Source: Archivesica marissinica (lineage: Eukaryota > Mollusca > Bivalvia > Venerida > Vesicomyidae). From it: 64,000 nt of DNA. Shown one piece after another: positions 37,391-48,249 of the stretch. Below the pieces are notes generated by a model. The model was not told the origin of the DNA, did no database searches, and saw only the letters and a program-made list of their open reading frames with translations. Location of the stretch: the NCBI GenBank assembly GCA_014843695.1, contig CM026390.1, forward strand, positions 12,440,904 through 12,504,903, in the 5' to 3' direction. The position numbers and the translations under genes are program-made. Within the stretch, counting starts at the first letter, position 1, and every line of letters begins with the position of its first letter.

Positions 37391-37400
37391 GGGATATCAT

Positions 37401-38179
37401 CACCCTTTCTCCACCTATCGGTTTTTTATTTAAATTAATTTTATTTCTTGGTGTTTGGTTCACCAGTGCAGGTTTAAATTTGTATTAGTGGGTTTAGCAT
37501 TACCCGATGGTGTTGATGTTTTTACAGACTGTGATGACGATTTATGAAGAGGAACATTTTGTTTTACTTTTACCCGCCACATTAAGAAACCAAAATTAAT
37601 AACGTTATTGCAATTAAAGAATTACCAATTTAAATCATGAAATTGCCATTAATAAAACTTGCCAGTCAAAATGGCTGCCAAGATAAGATCTTATCAGTGT
37701 TTTTTACTATTTTCACAGGTATTGGGAACTATGTAGGCCTATAGGACTAAACTTACTTCATATATTGAAGAGTAATCATAATTTGTTGGGTGTTAAATTC
37801 CTCAGATTCAAGTAACAATTATTACTATGCCCAATGTTCAGGGTTTCATTAGAATTTGGATACCGGGAAATAAGAATTTGGATGATTTTGGTAGTATATA
37901 CCGGTATATATACCATACAATTTCTATTTACAGGTGTACTGATTTGATTCAACATATATATGTGTAGGATGAAAATGAACTGATTTTGAAGAATATGACA
38001 AAAAATACAGGCATTCATAGTGGCATTTACGCATTGCCCATAATCTTTATATAAATGTTAGAGATCTAACATTATTGAGACTGCCCATTATACTTGCTCT
38101 AATATATACAAACACAGATTAATGAGTTTAATCATTTTATGCATACATTTATTGGAGGTATTTTAAATTTTTAATGTAG
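37401..38179. other. Non-coding; possible 5' end of the hAT element
   Basis: No gene seen. At 37839 the sequence CAGGGTTTCATTAG followed by ATACCGGGAAAT resembles the inverted complement of the hAT end at 39420. The 7-mer CAATGTT precedes it and also occurs at 39427-39433 just beyond the other end. The match is too loose to be certain. Confidence 0.35.
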
Positions 38180-39420
38180 TAGGAAAAATGGCGCCCTACT
38201 CGCGGAGATAACCGGCTCGGTGAAACCCCAACTACCTGCGGACACGAGATGGACTAGTCAGCTAGCATGTACCGAGACCTTCATAAGAAACCGGCTCGGT
38301 GAAACCCCAACTACCTGCAGACACGAGATGGACTAGTCAGCTAGCATGTACCGAGACCTTCATAAGAAACCGGCTATTCATGCTGCTGATAGTGGCCCAG
38401 AATGAAGACGTCATCAACACACGGATCAGAAGTCTCATCCACAACGTCGGACTGTTCAGCGAAGTGAAACATCTCCAGACACAACTACAGCCCATCTCCA
38501 GAGCTTAGATTCCTTCAGGTCAGATACAGCTACAATCACGGACGCATGTGAGCAGTGGCATGATCTACTTCAGAACCCCGACTTGGAGCCATACCGGAAG
38601 AACGTTGACAAGCGATTTAGAGAGGCTATGACACCAAACCACTACCTCGAAAACCTTGTACATCCGATCTACAAGGGAAGAAAACTTCGACCAGAACACG
38701 TCACCAGTGCCCAGGAGCTTCTTCATGAGACCAAGCCGGAACTTGTACCCGAACTCCTCAACTACATGTCCGAGACACTGCCAATTCCTAAGGTGCTACA
38801 ACAGGAATCCTCCGTCAACAACTCGAAGCCAGCTGTATGGTGGTCATGTGTGGAGAGGTCGGGCGTGATCACCAAAGACTTCAGTCAGCTCGCCAGGAAA
38901 CTGATGGTACTGCCAGCAAGTTCAGCCGCCATTGAACGCGTGTTCTCCGCCATTGAACGCGTGTTCTCCAACTTCGGCATCATCCAGACGAAACTACGCA
39001 ACAGACTGGGCCTTGAGAAAGCAGCGAAGCTGGTGCTATGCTACTGCTTCCTGAGAGGTAGTGAGGAAATCGACTGGTGAAGACATGACTACTGGCTGAA
39101 GAAACATTCCAAGAAGAAAAATGAAAAAATAAATGGGAAAAAAAACAATAATATAAAAAACACAAAAAAACAATAAAACCAAACAAAAACTGTTGTGGTT
39201 GCCAATGATGCCACCTGATGAGTACCCCTGGCAGGGATGAAACAGTTTAAGCACTGATAGAGTGGTAGCAATGCATAAAAATGAGCAAAAACCGTGTTTG
39301 GAAGACATATAATCATATTTTCTGGTATTTCCCACTTCTGGGCTTATTTCCCGGGGCGGGCGGGAAATACCGGTGGAAATACCGGTATTTCCCGCCCCCG
39401 GTATTTCCCGGCCAACCCTG
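38180..39420 (+). mobile_element. hAT DNA transposon relic
   Basis: Holds the C-terminal half of a hAT transposase (38212-39080) and a 3' end at 39294-39420. That end is rich in short inverted motifs (GGAAATACCGGTATTTCC) and finishes with GGCCAACCCTG, the complement of the CAGGGTTGG type of hAT terminus. The catalytic N-terminal half and a clear 5' terminus are missing. Confidence 0.7.
38212..39080 (+). pseudogene. hAT transposase C-terminal region, frameshifted, with tandem duplications
   Basis: The frame reads TRWTSQLACTETF and later KRFREAMTPNHYLENLVHP, KPAVWWSCVERSG, LARKLMVLPASSAAIERVFS, SNFGIIQTKLRNRLGLEKAA and a stop at 39080. The final part is the hAT dimerisation region. A one-base frameshift lies near 38505. 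Two tandem duplications are visible: a 79-bp unit starting at 38212, 38291 and (partial) 38370, and an in-frame 21-bp unit that repeats the residues A-I-E-R-V-F-S near 38930-38970. In an intact element the protein would cut and rejoin the transposon ends. Confidence 0.82.
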
Positions 39421-40595
39421 CAGTGGCAATGTTAATTAGGTTTTTGGAACTTAACTGCAATCAACATTTCTATTACATGAATTTTCAAGGTCGGTCGAAA
39501 ATAGGTACTTTTCGACTCAATGTTGAAATCACAAGTGAGTAAAAGTGACTTATCCCCAGTGACCCTAATATCGGTGAATACTAATGAGCGGTGATATCAG
39601 AATTAATCCAAATGAAGCGCACATGTTCATTTTGTGCTTACTATTGACAATTTCCGTCGGATTTTTGCAACTGTCCATAGCAAAAACTAGCTGAAATGTC
39701 ATTTCTATGGGTAAATTTACCTTAATTTATTCAAAACTTGTTTTTTCCTCTTACACTCGTACGTTTTCGTCCATGTAGTCAATATTTAGGTGAATTTCAA
39801 TTAATTTGTTATCTATCGGCTGCATTTGACATTTGTATGGTGCCTGCTACTCATGCGACGTCACACGATTGCCTTATAATATTATATGGCATTTATTGGT
39901 ATGAACTTGTGAGGCGAAATTTACATCGTCACCGGTTATTGGTATCTAATATTGCATACAATAAAATAAATATGATTATGCTTAATTGAGAGTTACCATT
40001 ATTTGCACAGCCTCGTTTTGGAACAAATATACACCTGTAGGTCACCAATTATGTCACTGGTATACCCAGGCTAAGTGTATTTTATTTTGAACATTTGTTA
40101 TGCAATCTCAGTTTGGACAATTGCATTAAATGCAAAAATTATCACTTTACTTAGTAATATTATTTCACCTGCTGTAAAACAGACTTACAATAATCCATTC
40201 ACCGAAAGGCCTTAGACGGCCGATTACCGGTACGACAATGATTCAACTTCGACACTCGCTCACACAATGGTAAAATGTTTTGTGTGTATCCGAAAATTAT
40301 TACACAAATTAATTTGCATAAATCAACAAACATACATCGCTCGTCAGAAGGTTGAATTCTTCGGCAGTCTTCTGGGCGAACAACAAGACCTCTCTTGAAG
40401 ACTTAATTACACATGGATCTGATATCAGGCAACTCTCGAGTTCCATGCTTGCAAATTTGGCCATGGGAATTGTTTATACTCTTTTCCACCAGTGAAATTA
40501 CTCTTTTCCACCCATAGTGGGAAACGTCACCGGTGGTGTAGTAAACCATAACCTACATGCTACGGTGGTTATGTCCGGGTACGATTCTATATAAT
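39421..40595. other. Non-coding, nothing recognised
   Basis: AT-rich single-copy-looking DNA. No open frame with family motifs, no tandem repeat and no tRNA-like box was recognised. Confidence 0.5.
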
Positions 40596-40599
40596 TATA

Positions 40600-40648
40600 T
40601 CTATCTATCTTCCTCTAATGTCAAACCCCTTGCGGGGATGTAGAAATG
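40600..40648 (-). mobile_element. SINE 3' tail, inverted fragment
   Basis: On the minus strand it reads CATTTCTACATCCCCGCAAG, then GGGGTTTGACATTAGAGG and (GATA)n. The CCCC/GGGG hairpin and GTTTGACATTA end match the 3' ends of the SINE copies at 703-900 and 41174-41365. A twin fragment lies at 41766-41820. Confidence 0.6.
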
Positions 40649-40713
40649 TTACGCCTTAAACCGCAACAAAGTTCAAAGTATGAGTAGTAAACAATAAATA
40701 TAAGAAAGTAATC

Positions 40714-41196
40714 CGTCGGCAGTGGTAGGCCTAGAGCGTCGGCAGTGGTAGGCCTAGAGCGTCGGCAGTGGTAGGCCTAGAGCGTCGGCAGTGGTAGGCC
40801 TAGAGCGTCGGCAGTGGTAGGCCTAGAGCGTCGGCAGTGGTAGGCCTAGAGCGTCGGCAGTGGTAGGCCTAGAGCGTCGGCAGTGGTAGGCCTAGAGCGT
40901 CGGCAGTGGTAGGCCTAGAGCGTCGGCAGTGGTAGGCCTAGAGCGTCGGCAGTGGTAGGCCTAGAGCGTCGGCAGTGGTAGGCCTAAGCGTCGGAAAGTG
41001 GTAGGCCTAGAGCGTCGGCAGTGGTAGGCCTAGAGCGTCGGCAGTGGTAGGCCTAGAGCGTCGGCAGTGGTAGGCCTAGAGCGTCGGCAGTGGTAGGCCT
41101 AGAGCGTCGGCAGTGGTAGGCCTAGAGCGTCGGCAGTGGTAGGCCTAGAGCGTCGGCAGTGGTAGGCCTAGAGCGTCGGCAGTGGTAGGCCTAGAG
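40714..41196 (+). repeat. 23-bp minisatellite formed from a SINE head
   Basis: About 21 head-to-tail copies of a 23-bp unit containing CGTCGGCAGTGGTAGGCCTA. Only one unit (near 40985) deviates. The last unit runs without a break into the SINE body GAGCGTCGGATTTGGAATC. The unit therefore repeats the 5' head of the SINE, including the A-box-like GTGGTAGGCCTAGAGCGTCG. Confidence 0.92.
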
Positions 41197-41365
41197 CGTC
41201 GGATTTGGAATCGATCGGTCCCGGGTTCGATACTCTGTCAGGCCACGTATGTAGTGTAATTGAGCAAGGCACCTCACACACATCGGTTAGTACTGGTTAA
41301 CCACTTAGGTCGGCTAAGCCTGCCCAGGAAAACATGTCAACGTCTCCACAAGGGGTTTAACATTA
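41174..41365 (+). mobile_element. tRNA-derived SINE, second full copy
   Basis: Shares head (GCGTCGGATTTGGAAT), B-box (CCCGGGTTCGATACTC), body (ATTGAGCAAGGCACCTCACA) and hairpin end (CTCCACAAGGGGTTTAACAT) with the copy at 703-900. Its head is the last member of the minisatellite upstream. It ends in an (ACGC)n microsatellite. Confidence 0.8.
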
Positions 41366-41369
41366 ATGG

Positions 41370-41371
41370 AA

Positions 41372-41411
<40 letters not shown>

Positions 41412-41421
41412 CACACACACA
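41370..41421 (+). repeat. (ACGC)n/(CA)n microsatellite, SINE tail
   Basis: A run of ACGC units turning into ACAC, starting right at the SINE 3' end. It probably grew from the SINE tail. Confidence 0.85.
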
Positions 41422-41538
41422 GATGGTACTCACTAGAGATTGGAAAGCCATGGACTTACGGGGTTCAGGTTTGACCAAGTACAGATCCCGGTGGGACTCC
41501 AAAAGACACGGACATGGCTTCTGAACTAATACCATTAA

Positions 41539-42142
41539 AGCAGCATTACATCGTAATAAAGGGTGTTTTGGGTAAAATATAAATACTAATGTGTGTGTGT
41601 TTATAAAATCGAAATAGTCGCTCAGAAACGATACAATTCCAATAAATTTAAACCGTCGTATACGCGAATTTGTTTATCAACACACGAAATATAAATACGC
41701 ACAATGCGCATGCGTGAAACAACAGAGGATGTAGAAAACAACGTATATATTTTGAACATGAAAGACTATCTATCTATCTATCTTCCTCTAATGTCGAACC
41801 CCTCGCGGGGATGTAGAAATGCCCCTAAAGACTTAGCTAACAGAGGTATGAATCAACATATCAAGTAATTTAATTAAAACAGATAACGTGGGACACATGG
41901 GGACGATGCATTCCGAATGCAAACAAGTGCGGACAATGCGTTCCGGTTGTAAACAAGTGCGTGACCGATCGACTCGGAAAGTCCTACTTTTGGTTTCGAG
42001 TTTGTTTTATCGCAAAAAACACTGTTTACCAAATGAACATAAGCATACAAAGTATAATGTTAGAATGTGTAGCAGCATTGCTACCCATACGTAAAAATTG
42101 AATTTTTCAAATATCTTTTATTTCATACGATGTAATGCTGCT
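41539..42142. mobile_element. 604-bp MITE with TTAA flanks
   Basis: Perfect 17-bp terminal inverted repeats AGCAGCATTACATCGTA at 41539 and, inverted, ending at 42142. Each is flanked by TTAA (41535-41538 and 42143-42146), the target-site duplication of the piggyBac superfamily. No transposase is inside, so it is non-autonomous. A SINE tail fragment (41766-41820) is nested within it. The right end lies next to the LINE relic at 42150. Confidence 0.8.
41766..41820 (-). mobile_element. SINE 3' tail nested in the MITE
   Basis: Minus strand: ATTTCTACATCCCCGCGAGG, GGTTCGACATTAGAGGAAGA and then (GATA)n. It is the same family end as at 40600-40648 and in the same orientation. The upstream SINE body is hardly recognisable. 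Confidence 0.6.
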
Positions 42143-42149
42143 TTAAGGA

Positions 42150-42800
42150 CAACTGACTGGAGACTATTATTTAAAAAAAATCTTAATCCACCTTAATGTC
42201 TGACCTCTGACTCAATAGGCATGCATTTTTAGTAGTACTTTCTCGTGATTGGCCTTGTCGAAAGCCTTACTGAAGTCTAATAGGATGAGATCTACGTGAT
42301 GCTTATTGTAGACAGAGGTAACCAAATCATTGACTAGCATTACCGTTTTTATCTAAAAACCATGCTGCAAGTGGTACATAATACATGTACTGTGATTTGT
42401 GTGAAGTGTTTTGTGTTTTACTATTGGAGAGGCAACTATATTTATGTTCCAAAACCTTGCATAGAACACATACATGTGAGATAGGCGGGGTTTGACTTGT
42501 CCCTTTTTTGTAAATGAGAGCAACACTTGCTGACTTCCACTGGGATGGCAAGTGATTCTTCGTTGATGGATGTTTGGTACAATACTTCAAATATAGGGGC
42601 TAGTTCTTTAGACAGGGTTTTAAGAATGATTGGCTTAATTTGGTCAGGACGACTAGCCATAGGGAGAGGGGATTCGGATAATGGAGAAGTTTCTCTATAC
42701 CATTTGAATTTACTGTGCATCATGTTTGGAATGGATTGGCCATTGAGGTTTATATTCCTATGCAAGCCCGTAGGAATATTTAATCAGGATATATTTGATT
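42150..42800 (-). pseudogene. CR1/Jockey-like LINE reverse transcriptase relic
   Basis: In two frames the minus strand gives RPDQIKPIILKTLSKELAPI, FEVLYQTSINEESLAIPVE, WKSASVALIYKKG, DKSNPA, a decayed region, and then LILLDFSKAFDKANHEKVLL with the first catalytic Asp. This is the N-terminal half of a LINE RT. Frameshifts near 42530 and 42480 and stops are present. It ends at the MITE (42146), where the element may have been cut; the ADD box is not present on the other side of the MITE. Confidence 0.8.
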
Positions 42801-42846
42801 GACAAATCGATATGTAAGATCACCTGTGCCAGACAGTTACTTCAAC

Positions 42847-43044
42847 TTAGATACATACATAAGGGACCAGAAACAGATGTTCAAACTCCACGCGAAAAGT
42901 TGCATACTTTGGTAGTCCGGTGTAGTACACTGTTCTAGCATTTGAAAAATCATTGGTTAGACAGGTTCGAACTTTGGCTTGTAGTATGGTACTTTCATTT
43001 TCTAATGATGGTACTTTAATGTGCAGAGAGTTCAGTATATCCAT
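42847..43044 (-). pseudogene. DDE transposase N-terminal fragment (ISL2EU/IS5-like)
   Basis: A 65-residue frame contains TVYYTGLPKYATFRVEFEHL. The pattern (F/Y)YTGLPxxATFxxxF is typical of the region before the helix-turn-helix in animal ISL2EU or other DDE_Tnp_4 transposases. Nothing of the catalytic domain is present. It is a short relic; the family call is tentative. Confidence 0.5.
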
Positions 43045-43098
43045 ACAAATATCAACCTGATGTTATGGCATATTGTTCTGGTTTAGCAAAGTGCTAAG

Positions 43099-43254
43099 CG
43101 CCAGCAGGGATAAAACACTACACAGGCTAATAACTGATAAACGGTTTAATTTTAGTAATCTTGCCTATGTCATGCGTGATGTTATGCAAGGGGGGCAACC
43201 CAGTAACGAACCCAATCGTACGCCGTACCGTACCAGTACAAGTACAGAGTGGCG
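43099..43254 (-). repeat. 3' LTR, 156 bp
   Basis: Near-identical to 51163-51458 once the MITE there is ignored. It lies directly beyond a polypurine tract, as a 3' LTR must. Its ends form a short inverted repeat (CGCCA...TGGCG on the minus strand) rather than the usual TG...CA. Confidence 0.8.
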
Positions 43255-43257
43255 TGA

Positions 43258-43276
43258 CCTCCTTTCTCCTTCCTTT
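43258..43276 (-). promoter_or_regulatory. Polypurine tract of the LTR retrotransposon
   Basis: On the minus strand this is AAAGGAAGGAGAAAGGAGG, 19 purines ending three bases before the 3' LTR. It is the plus-strand DNA priming site of LTR elements, and its position fixes the LTR start. Confidence 0.75.
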
Positions 43277-43468
43277 AGAGTTAATGTTTATTACAAAACA
43301 ACTTAGGTCTATTATGTATGATCACTAATGTTACTTATCATTTATAAAATGAAAATGAACAAATACAATATGTATATTTGTATATGATACTTGAACCGGT
43401 AAGCACTATGATGTATATTACTATACATTTTAACACTTGGAATTAGACTATGTGCACTATTTTTCTAA

Positions 43469-43607
43469 ATTATATTAAGATCACGTAAGGGTTTATTATG
43501 CCCTTGAACACTTGTGATCATGTCATTATGCTACCTTGTATATAATATGACAATTATATTATGATCACGTAAGGGGTTATTATGCCCTTGAACACTTGTG
43601 ATCATGT
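43469..43607. repeat. 83-bp tandem duplication in the retrotransposon 3' region
   Basis: AATTATATTA(A/T)GATCACG through CTTGTGATCATGT occurs at 43469-43523 and 43552-43607. Each copy begins with GATCAC and ends with GTGATC, so it can fold on itself. It lies between the integrase stop and the PPT. Confidence 0.75.
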
Positions 43608-43701
43608 GTTTAACTTCCTTGTTAATTAAATTACCAGTCATGACATAATTCACATAAAGATGATGTACATTCGACACTGTTGTCTCACAGTAATTAACAA
43701 A

Positions 43702-44644
43702 TCATAAAACATAGTCGTCCAAGTATTTTGGTTTCTTGGGAACACGGCGCGGTCGTGTATGTTCAATTTGTTCGGCGTTAGTATCTGCGATAGTATTGTC
43801 GAGATATTCAGCTGGTAACGGAGGTTCTGTAGTTGGATATCCAAATAGAATAGGTACTTCAACTGGTTCTATGTTCTGACCAGCTGGTAATGTAAGTGTA
43901 TCAGGTATTTCTACAAGAGGAGGTGGTGGGTTAAGCACTTCAGGTGTGTCCTCCTCTTCATCACTGTCGACATTGACAAAGTTTTGACACATAGTCGATG
44001 TGGTGATTTCACTAGAGACACGGTAGCATTCAGACAGTTTAACTTTGTAAGATGTAGCGCGAAGCTGATTTCCGGAGAACTTCTTAACGTGACACCACTC
44101 GCCGTCCACTGAAACGACTAAGTACCGACTCCGAGCGTGTGTTTTGTCCCTATCTGAGTACAAGTACACTAAGTCACCAATTTCAATCTTTGAACTCTGT
44201 GGAGGTCTACCGCCCTTGTATTTAGCTTTTTCCCTGAAGTTGTGATTTTCACTGCGCTGAATGTTTTGTTTGATTATGATGTCTCTATCAGACACTGGTA
44301 ACTGGTCGTGATTGAACTGGCCTCTTTGCGTCCATAATTCACGAGATGACAGTCCTGTATGTCGGATACGCGAGTTTAACCTTGCGACTGCTATTGCGAG
44401 ACGTAACACGGATACCGTGCGTGCCGCCTCCTGACGTAACAGTTCATTTTCGAGTTCACCTATGGCTCTCTCTGCAACTGGGTTTTTATTAATGTTCTTT
44501 ATCCGGCCAATTTCAATAGTGATATGGAGTTGCTTTAAGATATCGTCATCTTTCAGAGCTACGAAACATGGAGCTGGATCCACTCGGTACGTAATGTATC
44601 ATGTCTCTCATTTTCAATCAAGCACGCAACTGTATATGACGTAA
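43702..44644 (-). pseudogene. Retrotransposon integrase, catalytic end and C-terminal domain
   Basis: The long frame starts near 44583 with DPAPCFVALKDDD, continues to KNPVAERAIGELENELLRQ (the catalytic Glu), ARLNSRIRHTGLSSRELW and the C-terminal VYLYSDRDKTHARSRYLVVS, and ends at a stop at 43702 after YLDDYVL. A frameshift near 44585-44600 separates it from the preceding SYTVACLIENERHDTLR. The Harbinger element (44648-48501) splits it from the zinc-binding part at 48505 and beyond. The domain would insert the cDNA into chromosomes. Confidence 0.85.
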
Positions 44645-44809
44645 CAGGGCGCATTCGACTGGGGATTTTCGTTGAGCAAAAATAAGCTCCACCCACATTG
44701 CGCACTAAGCAGTAGTTGCTCAACGCTGAATGCCGAGTCGAATAGGAGTTCATCTCAACGCTCATAATTTTCACCCTCGCACCGGTTGTAACTTCCGGTC
44801 GGAATACGA

Positions 44810-46819
44810 ATGTCAACAAGAAAAAGAAAGGCGGTAGCTATTCTGTCGCACTTGGACGTTGTGGGATGTGTATCGGCATCTGAGAACGATGACAGCGATA
44901 CTGACGACGATACTGAAGCGATTGCCATTCTTCTGTCGCAAAGAAAGTATGATTTTTTTCTGGTTAGAGACCAGTTTTAGCGACTTTACTATCAAAATAT
45001 ACACCAAATCAAATTGTATCGACATGGACAAGTGTGTGTGGGTAACATACCAATAATCAACAAACCTACTCAGTCAAAAAGTACGATGTAGGAAGTCAAA
45101 ACGTACCATCATGTTATAGAAATTAGGCGAGACAGTCAAAGGAAGTTGTTCAACTTTGCTATTAAATATCCAACTTGTGGGTAGGCCTAGATTACAGTTT
45201 TATCTTTCACGTTTGTAGGCACGTCCATCTTGGTGTGCAGTAGAGTCTTACTATATGTAAAGACAGATGTCTTAACCTGTACAATGAATCCTATAGCCCA
45301 CTGCAGATCCATCTAAATATTCCGGACTGAAATCATAACATCCTGGTTTGTTGCCAGCTCACTTAGCCCCAGAGGTATAACCAGATCTAATTTTTGTTAG
45401 CTCTCGTACACCAAGCATGCCACATGAGATATGTATCTGAGGACCAAACCAGCTCTAAGGCTATGGGATTCCGGTAAGGATGAACCCAAAATCGATTAGG
45501 CCTTTTAGGACCCCACCGATGCCCTGCAGGTTTCACTCTGTCTGTCTGTCCATTTATATCTTTGCTTAATGTTTTTGTCTTCTTTTCTCAAATTGGCTAT
45601 GATAAAAACCTTAGGCTGCCAGCGGACCCCTAAATGTGTCGACATACCACATTTTCTAGTCTTACCCATCATATCACCCGACCATACACCCACACCAAAG
45701 ATTAATGGAAATCAGCAATTAAAAATAATCGTTTACAACAATCTAAGAGTTAATTTTATTTAGAAGTGTTTATTTTTATTTACAGGAAAATGAAACGTTC
45801 TGCACGCCACCGTCAGAAGGATATGTGGAACACGTAGTTTCATCGTTTCGATTGGATGAATTTAAAACATTCTTCCGGGTGAGCAGGGTAAGCGTCCAGT
45901 CTCTGGAAGATTACATTGTGGACGTATGTACAGCAGAAAACATACAGGGCATACTCTGCCGACACTCCACTGGTGGTAGTGTTCATAAAGCATTGGAGGA
46001 AAGGCTACTCATGATGTTGTGGTATATGGCTAGCTTGGACAAATACAAATAAATTGCAGATATGTTTGGTGTTAGTGAGAGTACCGCATGCTGTGCAATA
46101 CGGAATCTGTTGCAATTTATCAGCGAACATTTGCTGCAGAATATCATAGTTTGGCCTTCAGAAGACGAGTTAGATGAAATTGCCGACTTTTATGAGACAC
46201 TTAAAGGATTCCCAGGTGTAGTAGATGGTGGATGGGACTCACATCCATATACAGAAACCGCATGAAACAGGTTTTGATTACTATAATCGGGATAGGTACT
46301 ACTCGGTTGTGTTACAAGGTGTTGTTAGGGAGGATTTACGTTTTATTGACGTCTACACAGGCTTTCCAGGCAAAGTACATGATGCAAGAGTTTTCAGAGC
46401 ATCTCCATTGTACCAAAATGGGCAAAATTTGTGTCAACAAAATCGACATATTCTGGGGGATTCAGCATACCCAAATCTACCTTGGACACTTAGGCCATTT
46501 AGAGATAATGGACACCTTACACACGCACAGACGAAGTACCGTGGAGCGTGCTTTTGGATTATTAAAGCAGAGGTCAGTGCGACTACAAAATATCAAACAG
46601 GACAATATTATGACAATTACCAGAACCATTCTCACTGCTTGTGTTCTTCACAATATTTGTATTATGAACGGCGATGAATTGGACAAAGTATTATTGGACG
46701 ACCACGTGCAACAACCTGCACAAGACATAGTGAACCTCCAGGATTTCCATGAAAATGACATAGAGCTTGGTGCACGGAAAAGACTTGGCATTGCCAGAAG
46801 ATTGATGGCTAGAAATTAG
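44810..46819 (+). pseudogene. HARBI1-like DDE transposase, decayed
   Basis: Exon 1 (44810..44946) encodes MSTRKRKAVAILSHLDVVG and an Asp-rich segment and ends before GTATGA. Exon 2 starts near 45786 after TTATTTACAG with ENETFCTPPSEGYVEHVV. The predicted phases do not match, so that donor is uncertain. Exon 2 shows the helix-turn-helix region (IADMFGVSESTACCAIRNLL), then the DDE residues: VDGTHI (Asp at 46231), GDSAYPNLP (Asp at 46459) and STVERAFGLLK (Glu at 46544). Defects: TAA near 46050, a frameshift with a local GATGG duplication at 46220-46235, and a short deletion with frameshift between the second Asp and the Glu. It ends at 46819. Confidence 0.87.
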
Positions 46820-46833
46820 ATCATTCTAACACA

Positions 46834-47079
46834 TTATATGGGCCACGATGCAAGAAAATGTACCTTTGGATGTGCATTAAATGCAGAATTAAATTCAGTG
46901 TTTGCTCTGTAATCATCTTTTGCATACGTTACGTAAAATTCTGAAAGCCATTTACGTACAGATTTGACGTGTCCAAATGTATGTTTTCTCGCTTCGAGAC
47001 CCATATAGAACTCACGACACTTGGGAATATGTCCTAATAACCTAGGAATTAAAAGATTGTGACATTGTTTTCCATGCAT
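46834..47079 (-). CDS. Unidentified frame in the Harbinger element (possible second ORF)
   Basis: An 81-residue minus frame ends just after the transposase stop, tail to tail. It includes KHTFGHVKSVRKWLSEFYV and TYAKDDYRANTEFNSAFNAH. Harbinger elements usually carry a second, Myb/SANT-like protein, but no Trp-spaced Myb pattern is clear here. Lys/Arg and aromatic content look protein-like; the rest of the frame above 47079 is lost. Function unknown. Confidence 0.3.
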   Translation of the reverse strand: MHGKQCHNLLIPRLLGHIPKCREFYMGLEARKHTFGHVKSVRKWLSEFYVTYAKDDYRANTEFNSAFNAHPKVHFLASWPI

Positions 47080-48249
47080 ATCAGTTTAAAAAATAAACAA
47101 CCCATACAGTACAAAAATATTGTATTTGGAAAGTATTTACTGACCAACATTACCTATTACCTCGAAGAAGTGGGAGCATATTGCTTGCCTTTGTACGTCG
47201 GCTTGTATACAACTATGGTAATATTAGGCAGGGTTAATGTGGTTGAATCCCATTTTTCACCTGTTGTGTTGGGGGAACAATCCCAAAATGAGATACCCAT
47301 CTCATGCTTCCAACCAACTGCCACTTAGGCCAAGGAACCTCAATCTTAGACGGCATGTTGACCACGACCGATTGACTTAATATGACACCTATTGATTTCG
47401 AGGTATGTAGGTCACGGTGACCATTTGTTCTATGTGTAGTAGTCTAAACCTTAGTTATAGAACAAATACCATTTCCACGTTGACCTTTTTGTACACACAA
47501 TCAATAAAGTTATGCACCAATTGTGCAGTGAGATGATATGATGGTAACTTATGTTTGAAACATTATGTACATGTATAAGGCTTCTTGTCTGAATGGACTG
47601 TCCCGATTGTTTTAAGACAATTGAGATACATCGATAAATAAAACTATTCAAACGCGAGCATAAACGTTTATTGCATTTATTTGAACGATTAATAACAAAC
47701 TAACATAATAACAAAGAAACTTAATAACAAATGAACATCACATAAATTTGACTAGGAACTGAGGCCGTGGTGGCCTGTACTTCAAAATAAAACTAACATC
47801 AGAAACATGACGAGAACACGTGAAAATAATACACAATACATAATATAGTATTATATTATGCACACACATGACCCTTTAGGCTTTTACAAGGCTTTCACAA
47901 GAGTTACTAATGGCATTGGGCCACATATGTGTGTCCGAGAAAAATATAAGGAATCCAGCCTTGCCATCCCCCGCCCCGCCCCGATAGTCATTTTTAATTA
48001 TTCAAGCAGACTGACCTGGATCAAAACTGTTTGCAACTCAGATGGAAGCCTTATAGAGACTGCCAGCTGATTGGGTCTATATCTATAATATCCTCATTTG
48101 TACATTTTCATAGAACCCGATAACAGTATTAATACATTATGAATTGTGTTCACATGTCGATATAAACATAATATTGAGAAACAAAGATTGCTATTCCTAT
48201 GCATGTATGTATTTAACACAAGACAACGTACTTTCACACAATTTGAACT
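47080..48249. other. Non-coding interior of the Harbinger element
   Basis: AT-rich; no family motifs or tandem repeats seen. It may include the remains of the second Harbinger gene. Confidence 0.5.

Larger units (their letters stand above)
35870..37400 (-). mobile_element. I/Jockey-type LINE relic lacking the RT domain
   Basis: Read on the minus strand: an ORF1 tail (37390-37268), an ORF2 start with endonuclease (37211 to about 36485), a SINE fragment inserted at 36378-36482, a short linker KPWFNDDCKTAIRKRR (about 36375-36315), then an RNase H piece (about 36165-35870). The whole reverse transcriptase between linker and RNase H is missing. A tandem duplication (about 27 bp, centred on GGTCTAACATTAATTTTTT) lies at 36254-36317. 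Confidence 0.8.

Noticed and set aside
37839..39433. Full hAT element with CAATGTT target-site duplication
   Set aside because: The 7-mer recurs but the element ends do not mirror each other well and the right copy is offset by six bases, so it was not called as a boundary.
42527..42802. Plus-strand frame with a membrane-like look
   Set aside because: It is antisense to a clear LINE RT relic.
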